Assembly: GCF_016545825.1 (NCBI RefSeq)
Contig: NC_052616.1
Location: forward strand, 8,184,001-8,248,000
DNA from: Eucalyptus grandis
Taxonomy: Eukaryota > Streptophyta > Magnoliopsida > Myrtales > Myrtaceae
Direction: 5' to 3'
DNA: 64,000 nucleotides
Position numbers and translations under genes: made by a program. A model generated the notes under the pieces. It was not told the DNA's origin. It ran no database searches and saw only the letters and a program-made list of their open reading frames with translations. This document shows positions 56,551 to 64,000 of the stretch, piece by piece (position 1 is the first letter of the stretch; the number at the start of each line of letters is the position of its first letter).

Positions 56551-58278
56551 TTGGTGAGGCAAATTACTGGCAAGCAACAAGATTACATGGGGAGTACAAC
56601 CTAGTCCAGAATCACACGATCTCTAAAAGAAAATGATGTGTTCATTCCAAAAGTCAAAACAACTCATTCGTAAACTGATCCAGGAGAAATCCACTAAACC
56701 AAGCTAAATCACCCTCATTAGTACTAATCCAACCAAGTATATCAATATTAATCTATCTTAAGGCTAATCTCACTTAATACTAATTTAACTAAGCTAACCC
56801 CCTAAGTGCAATTAACAACCTAATCAAGTATTAGAGAATTAACTCATCGGATTAGGGCAGCAGTGGGTTTATGGTGACAACAACGCGACAACGGTGAGAA
56901 CCCGAGACTACTGTGACTCAAACGGAGTTCAAACGGTGGTGGAAAAAGCCTCACAAGGCTCGGCCAAGGGGTTGGTCCGATTCTGTGGAAGGCTAGTCAC
57001 GAGGGATGGCGGACGACTGAGCGGCTAGTTGGTGGCCGAGTAGTGTCGTGGGTGGCTGTTGGCTGAGGCGATTGAAGCTAGTGGTGATGCGGGCATGAAA
57101 TAGGTGTTGAATGTGGGTGGTTTGTTGGTTGTGGTTGCTGAACGTGGAGTTGGCAGGGGTGGTGAAGTGGGCATTGGGTGATGACCGGCTGGCGTGGAGG
57201 TGTAAGGGTGGTAGTGAGCTGGTGAGGTGCGAGGTGGTGTGAACCGGACGATGGTGAGGCAAGGAAAGGAAAAATGAAAGGGAGCCAAAACCAGAGAAAA
57301 AGGAAGAAATGTGTGAGGGAAGGGTTGAGGGGGAAAAGAAGAAGAAGAAAGTGGTAGAAGGGGGGATGAACAGCTGAGGAAGTGCACGCATGAGGAGATG
57401 GAGATGAGAGAGAGAGAGAGAGAGAGAGAGGAAAGAGAAATGAAAGTCAAGGCTACAACCAATCCCAAGCTTAGCCAAAATATCAATCCATCATCACCAA
57501 GCCCTTAAAGTTTTCTTGCCATTAAAGTCTTGTGGCCACCCAATGGAGAATTTAGCTTCAATTTCCCTAATGAAGCCATTTTTGGGCATCCAAATAGCAC
57601 AAAAATCCTCCTATCCGAATTTCCATTTTTCTTTTCTTTTTACCGAAGACCAATTTTTTGGCAAAATCCCGGACTCGACGAAAATTCTCCGAAATATGAG
57701 ATGGCGTCCTAAAAATGAATCGTGACATGCTCGAACGTTTGAATCCTGAAACTGAATTCAATTTCGAGGTTAAAATTGACCAAACGTGATTTTAGTACAA
57801 CATAATCTATCGGGTAGCTTTTAGGGATTTTATTACGTTTGACCCGTGGTCGATAATTTTCGATCCACGTTTGTACATCCCCGACTCATAGGCGACTCTC
57901 GGTTGTCGTAAAAATCGCAAGGTTTCTATTACGTGTCCCGAGTACAATTTCGATAGAAAATCGGGTTAGTGCTGTTCGACGCGAATTTCGCAATCACATG
58001 GAATCACCCGCAATTCAATTATGTGATTTCGTCAAATCGACCTATATCCGATCATTAATCGATTATAATAGTGTCGTATTGATCATTGTCGATTATTATG
58101 GTCGAGCAGTCGATTTCCGATCGAATTCTCTAGTCTGCCACATTTATATCCCTTAACGGTTTCACCTAATAGATTAGTCCACTTGTGAGGGGCTCTCTCA
58201 GAATAAAATGATCATAGGCGCATTGACGAAATGCCCATTTTATATTATCGGGATGGGGTCGAATTTCAGGATGTCACA
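56551..58278 (-). repeat. Probable Ty3-gypsy LTR fragment (minus orientation)
   Basis: Read on the minus strand from 58278, the sequence starts TGTGACATCCTGAAATTCGA, a start typical of several plant Ty3-gypsy (chromovirus-type) LTRs. It continues through GC-rich DNA containing a (GA)n tract. I could not find the other end, a target duplication or any pol sequence, so the left limit given is approximate. Confidence 0.4.
57406..57430. repeat. (GA)n microsatellite
   Basis: About 12 GA units inside the probable LTR fragment. Confidence 0.93.
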
Positions 58279-58737
58279 ACTGGCATATGGTTATTAGATG
58301 TTGTGGTATTAATGCCGAAATAATAAGATCTTGCAAATAAATTCAATGCAAGAGAATCAAAGAAATAAATGAGAAATAATAAATGATACAAAAGATTTAC
58401 GTGATTTGGTTCGAGTATCAATATCTACTTAGTTGGTCAACCAAGACCTCTGGCAATGCCACTCACAATCACATCCGTCCTAACTCTCTAATAAAGCAAA
58501 CTAAAGAGTAGGAGTCAGTCCGTTGTATAAACATGAAAAGCTGTAAAAGCAAAGAGAAATTGCTAACGTATCCCCAACTATATGTTAAATTGTATCTTGT
58601 CCCCCTCGTCCTTCTAATACTTTTAAATTTAAGTGGAAAAAAAAGGTTTCAAGTGCGCTACAATGGTACCTCAAATCTAGATAAATGAAATGACCAATCT
58701 TTGTACATGATACTGCTACAGCTGAGTTATGTGATGT
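58279..58737. other. Short intergenic stretch before the copia element
   Basis: No gene. 58390-58500 (GATTTACGTGATTTGGTTCG and following) resembles the end of many plant copia LTRs, but no element could be delimited. The last five bases are the GATGT target copy. Confidence 0.4.
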
Positions 58738-59048
58738 TGTTGATGTATCAAGACTACACGTTCTATTTTTTTTCTTTGTTTTGTTTAGTCAGTTTGTTGA
58801 TGTCCTATTTTCTAGGAGTTGTTTAATTGTTGTTTTACTTGGTCAATCTTATCTTGTAGAAGCAGTTAGCTGCACGTTTTTTACTTGTTCTGTTAGTTTG
58901 TTGTTGGTTTTGTGGACCAAGCAAGCTGTTAGTGGGCAACGTGGGTTTATGGTTAAGTTCTAGTATGTATTTTGAACATTTTTCAGTTTTTTGAACAAGA
59001 CACACAGCTTTTGTTGTCAACTCCTTCTCTGTTCTTTCGAAAACAACA
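58738..59048 (+). repeat. 5' LTR of the copia element
   Basis: Partner of 63053-63358. Starts TGTTGATGTATCAAGACTAC and ends TCGAAAACAACA. Relative to the 3' LTR it has 7 extra bases near 58966. Confidence 0.95.
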
Positions 59049-59049
59049 C

Positions 59050-59061
59050 TGGTATCAAAGC
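59050..59061 (+). other. Primer-binding site of the copia element
   Basis: TGGTATCAAAGC, one base after the 5' LTR, is the usual plant copia site complementary to initiator tRNA-Met (consensus TGGTATCAGAGC, one mismatch). Confidence 0.9.
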
Positions 59062-59140
59062 TTTCTTGATCTTAAGGGGCTATGAGTGACTTGTGAGATT
59101 GATTGAGAGGTGTGTCTGCATCCATAGAATTAAAAGCAAG

Positions 59141-60091
59141 ATGGAGGTAGGATCGAGTGGTTTTTCAGTAATGGCTCGACTAGCGTTTGATGAAGAAAAT
59201 TATCAAGCCTGGATAGTGAGAATGCAAGCCTATCTAGAGGGTTGTGATTTTTAGGAAGCTGTGGAACAAGATTATGAAGTTGCTCCCCTTCATGACAATC
59301 CAACCGTCAATCAAATCAAGTTTCACAAGGAGAGGACAACAAGGAAAGCAAAGGCAAAGTCTTATTTATATGCTGCTGTCTCACCTACCATTTTCAGCAG
59401 AATTATGGCTTGTGAATCGGCCAAAGCTATTTGGGACTTCCTCAAAGCTGAGTATCAAGGAGATGAGAGGATCAGAAGCATGAAGGAGCTAAACCTGATC
59501 ACAGAATTTGAGAGACTGCAGATGAAGGAATCTGAGATAATTAAGGAGTATTCTGATAAGTTGATAAGCATTGCAAATCAGTCAAGTTCTAAACACTGAC
59601 CTCTTTGATAATAGGCTAGTGCAGAATATTCTTATCTCCTTGCCCGAAAGGTTTGAGGCAACCATTGCCTCTTTGGATAATACCAAGGATTTGTCTCAGA
59701 TCAATTTGGTAGAATTGCTAAGTGCTCTGCAAGCACAAGAGCAGAGAAGGTTAATGAGGCTGGAAGGAAGTATAGAAAGAGTTTTGCTGGTCAAAGAATA
59801 GTAGAATGTTGGAGGAAAGGTCAAGAAGTGGAAAGGGAAGAAAGGAAATGGCAGTAGTAGTTCAGAAGCTATTGCAGGAGAGAATAGTGCGGGCAACTCC
59901 AAGAACAATTGGGGAAGATATTCCTCATGTCAGCATTGTGGAAAAAAGAATCATCCACACTTTAGGTGTTGGAAGAGGCCAGATGTAAGGTGCAGAAAGT
60001 GTCATAAGCTTGGACACATTGAGAAGTTCTGCAAAGAGAAGAGAGATCAGCGAAGGGGGGTGAGGCACATGCTGCAGTCCAACAAGAGGTA
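59141..60091 (+). pseudogene. Gag of the copia element, frameshifted
   Basis: Starts at the ATG of the gag frame (MEVGSSGFSVMARLAFDEEN), then the copia gag domain (NYQAWIVRMQAYLEGCDF, a TAG stop at 59252-59254, EAVEQDYEV, KSYLYAAVSPTIFSRIM, AIWDFLKAEYQGDERI). A frame change near 59580 moves it to LVQNILISLPERFEATIAS and LVELLSALQAQEQRRLM. The nucleocapsid, in a third frame, has two CCHC knuckles (CQHCGKKNHPHFRC and CRKCHKLGHIEKFC, about 59930-60035). It would coat the element RNA, but cannot be made intact. Confidence 0.88.
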
Positions 60092-60109
60092 GATTAACTG
60101 TTTGTTGCC

Positions 60110-63039
60110 TTTTGTTTCTCCTCTAGTAATCCATGTGATAGTTGGCTTGTGGATAGTGGTTGCACAAACCACATGACAAGTGATGAAACGCTGTTTATAA
60201 ACATTGACAAGTCGTTGAAGTCAATAGTGAGGATTGGGAATGGGGAGTACTTAGAAGTGAAAGGTAAATGGATTGTAGTAATGGAGAGTTGTGCTGGAAC
60301 TAAACTGGTTTCTGATGTGATGTATGTGCTTAAAATTGATCAGAATTTGCTGAGTGTGGGGCAGTTGGTAGAAAAAGGGATTTAAGGTGATATTTGAAGA
60401 GGAGATGTGTTTGATCTTTGACTCCAGTGGTCAAGAGCTGTTCAAGATAAAGATGCAACAAAAGAGTTTTTCTTTGAATCCTCTTGAGAAGGAACAGATG
60501 GCATTCAAGTGTCAGGCTAATGATTCAAAAATATGGCATAAGAGGTTGGGGCACTTTCATCATAAAGGCATGTTGTTCATGCATAGGAATGAAATGGCAA
60601 CTGGGTTACCGAGCTTGGAGGAGCATATCACAAGGTGCAAAGCTTGTTTATTGGGCAAGCAGACAAGACTTCCCTTCAAGGAATCCACTTGGAGAGCTAC
60701 AGAGAAGCTGCAACTGATTCATACAGATCTATGTGGTCCACAAGTGACTCATTCACTAAATGGCAGCAGGTATTTCATTATTTTCATTGATGATTACACT
60801 AGAATCTGCTGGATTTACTTTATGAAGCAAAAGTCAAAAGTTGCTAGGGTATTTATGAAGTTTAAGAAATGGTTGAGAACTAAAGTAGCTGCAAGATTCA
60901 GGTCATTAGATCTGATAATGGAACATAATACACTTCACAAAGATTTAATTCTTTCTGTGAAGAGGCTGGAATTGAGCATCAGCTTACTGCTCCTTACTCT
61001 CCACAGCAAAATGGAGTTAGTGAGAGGAAGAATAGAACCATTATAGAGATGACTAGGTGTCTGTTGTATGAGAAGAATCTACCAAAAGCAGCAAACACAT
61101 CAGTTTTTCTGCTGAATAGACTACCTACGAGGGTATTGGAGATGAAGACACCCTTTGAAGCTTGGTTTGATGTCAAGCCAATTTTAAGAAATTTGAAGGT
61201 GTTTGGCCGTTTGTGTTTTTCTCATATTCCACAGGTCAAGAGAGACAAGTTGGGAGAGAAAGCTGAACCTGGGATCTTTGTTGGCTACAGTTTAATGTCA
61301 AAAGCTTACAGGATCTATCAATCACAGACAACGAAGGTAATCACTAGCAGGGATGTTCAGTTCATAGAAGATAAGAAATGAGACTGGACAAATGAGCCAC
61401 AAGGCAAGCACAAATAGGTCTCATTGGAACCCGACGAGCTGGTGGATGATGTTCCAGTTAGAGGTACCAGATCTTTGACTGATATATATCAAAGATGTAG
61501 TGTGGCTGTTTTGGAACTTGTAGGTTATGAGGAAGCTAAAAGTGATCAGAGGTGGATGAATGCAATGAAAAAAGAGTTGGCTATGATAGAAAAGAACCAG
61601 ACATGGGAGCTAATGGAGAGGCTTGAAGATAGGAAGGTGATTGGAGTAAAATGGGTTTTCAAAACCAAATTTAATCCTAATGGCTAGGTGAATAAGCATA
61701 AGGCCATGTTGGTGGTGAAGGGATATGCACAAGTTTGGGGAGTTGATTTCTCAGAAACCTTTGCTCCCGTGACAAGACTTGATACAATTAGAATGATTCT
61801 TGCTTTGACAGCTCAACAATGATGGAAGGTATATCAGTTAGATGTGAAATCTGCATTTTTGAATGGAGTGTTATAGGAGGAGATTTATGTTGAGCAGCCA
61901 TAAGGCTTTGTCACACCAGACTAGGAAGAGAAAGTTTATTTGCTGAGAAAGGCTCTCTCTGGCTTGAGGCAAGCTCCTAGAGCATGGTACAGTAAGATGG
62001 ATGAACACTTGTTGGGCCTAGGTTTCAAGAAAAGTCATAGTGAATCCACTCTATAGGTCAAGAAGTTAGTATCTGACTTAGTGGTGGTGTCCTTTATGTG
62101 GATGGTATGCTGGTGACAGGGAGCAATAGTGCTCAGATTATTGCATTTAAGCAAGAGATGATGAAGATGTTCGAAATGACTGATCTTGGTGAGATGTCAT
62201 ATTTTCTAGGAATGGAGGTTAGGCAGACTCATAATGAAGTTTTTACCTGTCAGAAGAAGTATTTGAAGGAGATCCTAAGGAGATTCAACATGGAGGAGTG
62301 CAAGAGTGTGAGTACTCCAATGGGTCATAAGGAAAAGCTTCAAAAGAAGGATGGATGAGAACCTACATATGAAAGAGTTTATAGAAGTTTGATTGGTTGT
62401 CTTATGTATCTCACTGCAACTAGGCCAGACATCATGTTTCCTGTAAGTGTCTTATCTAGATTTCTTAATTGTGCAAGTGAGTTGCATATGGTAGCTGCAA
62501 AGAGGGTGTTGAGGTACTTAAAAGGTACTCTTTTATATGGGATTAAGTTTTGTAAAGTTTAGGAGTTTAAGTTGCAGGGGTATTTTGATAGTGACTGGGC
62601 ATGATTAGTGGATGATATGAGGAGCACTTCAGGTTATTGCTTTACATTTGGGTCGGCATGTTTTTCCTAATGTTCAAAGAAGCAGGAAATAATGGCTCAA
62701 TCAATTGCAGAAGTCGAGTTCATTGTAGCGACTGCAGCTGTGAAACAAGCATTATGGTTGAAGAAGCTGATGGATGATATGCATATGCAGCAAGAAGAAG
62801 ACATAGAAGTGTTTGTGGATAATCAAGCTACTTTGGTCATTTCACATAATCCAGTATTTCATGGAAGAACAAAGTATTTTAAGGTCAAGTTTTACTTCTT
62901 GAGAGAAGTGCAAAAGGCTGAAGAGGTGAAACTGATGTACTGCAGTTCAGTAAACCAGATTGCAAATATATTCACAAAGTCATTTCATGTTGGTCGATTT
63001 GAACTTCTCAGGGCAAAGCTAGGAGTGTGCAGTACTTGA
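60110..63039 (+). pseudogene. Pol of the copia element (PR-IN-RT-RH), many stops
   Basis: Protease: WLVDSGCTNHMTSDE (60140-60185). Gag-pre-integrase: IWHKRLGHFHHKGM and CKACLLGKQTRLPF. Integrase: HTDLCGPQ, then FIIFIDDYTRICWIYF; after frame changes near 60890-60930, SDNGT, PQQNGVSERKNRT and FLLNRLPTRVL. Reverse transcriptase: [38 protein letters not shown], then the catalytic box reading YVDGM instead of YVDDM (about 62095). RNase H: SKKQEIMAQSIAEVEFI, FVDNQATL, FTKSFHVGRFELLR. At least seven in-frame stops (for example 61685, 61820, 61875, 62357) and several frameshifts. Domain order is typical of Ty1-copia. Not functional. Confidence 0.92.
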
Positions 63040-63042
63040 TTC

Positions 63043-63052
63043 AGGAGGAGAG
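63043..63052 (+). other. Polypurine tract of the copia element
   Basis: AGGAGGAGAG directly before the 3' LTR. Confidence 0.85.
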
Positions 63053-63358
63053 TGTTGATGTATCAAGACTGCACGTTCTGTTTTTTTTTCTTTGTTTTGT
63101 TTAGTCAGTTTGTTGATGTCCTGTTTTCTAGGAGTTGTTTAATTGTTGTTTTATTTGGTCAATCTTATCTTGTAGGAGCAATTAGCTGCACGTTTTTTTT
63201 GCTGTTCTGTTAGTTTGTTGCTGGTTTTGTGGACCAAGCAAGCCGTTAGTGGGCAACATGAGTTTATGGTTAAGTTTTAGTTTGAACATTTTTCAGTTTT
63301 CTGAACAAGACAGACAGCTTTTGCTGTCAACTCCTTCTCTGTTCTTTCGAAAACAACA
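63053..63358 (+). repeat. 3' LTR of the copia element
   Basis: Partner of 58738-59048, same ends; followed by the GATGT duplication. Confidence 0.95.
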
Positions 63359-63363
63359 GATGT

Positions 63364-64000
63364 GACTGCTGTAACTCTCATGTTTCGTGATTAATTTTTT
63401 TAAAACTATGCCGCCTAGGGGATATGACTTTGAGGTCCGAATACCCTACGAAAACTGCAGCATCCCTTTTTACTGTCGAGCCTGTTTCGAAAAATTGTAT
63501 CTCACAGTCTTGTCTATGAATCGTCCGCAAATTTCCTCCGACGGTGAAACTCAATTGGTTTCTCATTGAATCCAACCCTCCTATTTCTGCATTAGAGACA
63601 ATCGGAATGGACAGAAGGAAACGACAGCCAAATGGGTGATATGCAAGAGGCAGACGGGCACTGGGAAACAATGACTAGATATATGAGTCAGAGTCAAACA
63701 AAAATGAATCTCGATTTCAAATAACTAAGAAGCAAGTTTAAGTTAAAAGTCCTGCCCCTGAACATCGTGAGATCAAGTTTAAATTTACTTTGGTTACAAT
63801 TACTCACACACTCGAATGCTTTTCACATTTAGGTTTAAGTCTAAAATATAAAAAACAACCCAATTTAAAACTCACCATGTATAGAACTCCGCGCGCGATC
63901 AAAAGTGAGCGTCACTAAGTCGAGGCTTGTCCTTCGTCCTTCGTCCTTTGCGACTGTCCTATGGAGTCCACCGTGCGGTCCTCTCGCGAGCAGTTTATTT
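63364..64000. other. Intergenic DNA, nothing recognised
   Basis: No gene, repeat or known element identified on either strand. The frame at 63671-63378 (minus) lacks any recognisable domain. Confidence 0.4.

Larger units (their letters stand above)
58738..63358 (+). mobile_element. Ty1-copia LTR retrotransposon, structurally complete but inactivated
   Basis: A 4.6-kb element with 311-bp and 306-bp LTRs, both TGTTGATGTATC to AAAACAACA, and a perfect 5-bp duplication, GATGT (58733-58737 and 63359-63363). It has a tRNA-Met type primer-binding site, gag with two zinc knuckles, protease, integrase, reverse transcriptase, RNase H in the copia order, and a polypurine tract. Stops and frameshifts are scattered through gag and pol. 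The LTRs differ by roughly 17 substitutions and one 7-bp indel by eye (about 5%), so it is moderately old. Confidence 0.95.

Noticed and set aside
58390..58500. Separate copia LTR before the complete element
   Set aside because: Only a phrase resembling copia LTR ends is present; no start, partner or target duplication could be found.
58699..58715. TTTGTACATGAT as the far side of the 45054 insertion site
   Set aside because: Resembles the copy A flank for about 8 bases only, and similarity does not continue.
63378..63671. 97-residue minus-strand frame at the right end
   Set aside because: No recognisable domain or coding-like conservation to compare; likely chance.

Overview
This window is plant nuclear DNA. 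The evidence is an F-box gene with F-box-associated (FBA) domains, a G-type lectin (S-locus) receptor-like kinase ectodomain, long Tat/Ogre-type Ty3-gypsy retrotransposons, Ty1-copia elements, a PIF/Harbinger transposon, tRNA-derived SINEs and a decayed 25S rDNA piece. It fits a dicot genome, perhaps a woody one; a Myrtaceae (Eucalyptus-like) source is only a guess. It is a gene-poor, repeat-rich block in which one protein-coding gene looks intact: the F-box gene at 41354-43270.

The backbone is a dispersed tandem array of one F-box locus. Copy 0 (1-815) keeps only upstream-like and downstream-like flank. Copy A (1517-26393) is a broken F-box/FBA pseudogene plus several kb of flank. Copy B (31708-37594) is an FBA fragment with the same flank. 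Copy C (about 40690-45053) holds the intact gene. A and B are close duplicates. Each has taken insertions that the other lacks, so each copy supplies the empty site for insertions in the other.

Insertions in copy A: a 15.9-kb Tat/Ogre-like retrotransposon on the minus strand (4464-20322; TSD AACTT; dual RNase H; extra 5' ORF; tandem repeats in its 3' noncoding region) and a 3.3-kb Tat-type solo LTR (21179-24499). Insertions in copy B: two SINEs (32837-33023, 33269-33476) and a 0.2-kb insertion at 36563-36768. Between A and B lie a 25S rRNA gene fragment riddled with transitions (26405-27440), a Ty1-copia remnant with a 3' LTR (28254-28885), and a receptor-kinase pseudogene (30150-31683) cut off after its transmembrane exon at the point where copy B begins.

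Downstream of the intact gene are a copia-like solo LTR (44626-45009), then a second Tat-type LTR (45054-54436) split by a 6.1-kb PIF/Harbinger transposon (46828-52975, TSD TAA) carrying decayed Myb/SANT-like and DDE transposase genes. Next come a Tat-type primer-binding site and non-coding remnants, a probable Ty3-gypsy LTR fragment ending at 58278, and a structurally complete but inactivated Ty1-copia element (58738-63358, TSD GATGT). The last 640 bases show nothing recognisable.

No coordinated pathway is encoded here. The story is gene-family duplication and decay under repeated transposon insertion. All identities are read by eye from motifs and repeat comparison, and divergence statements are approximate.
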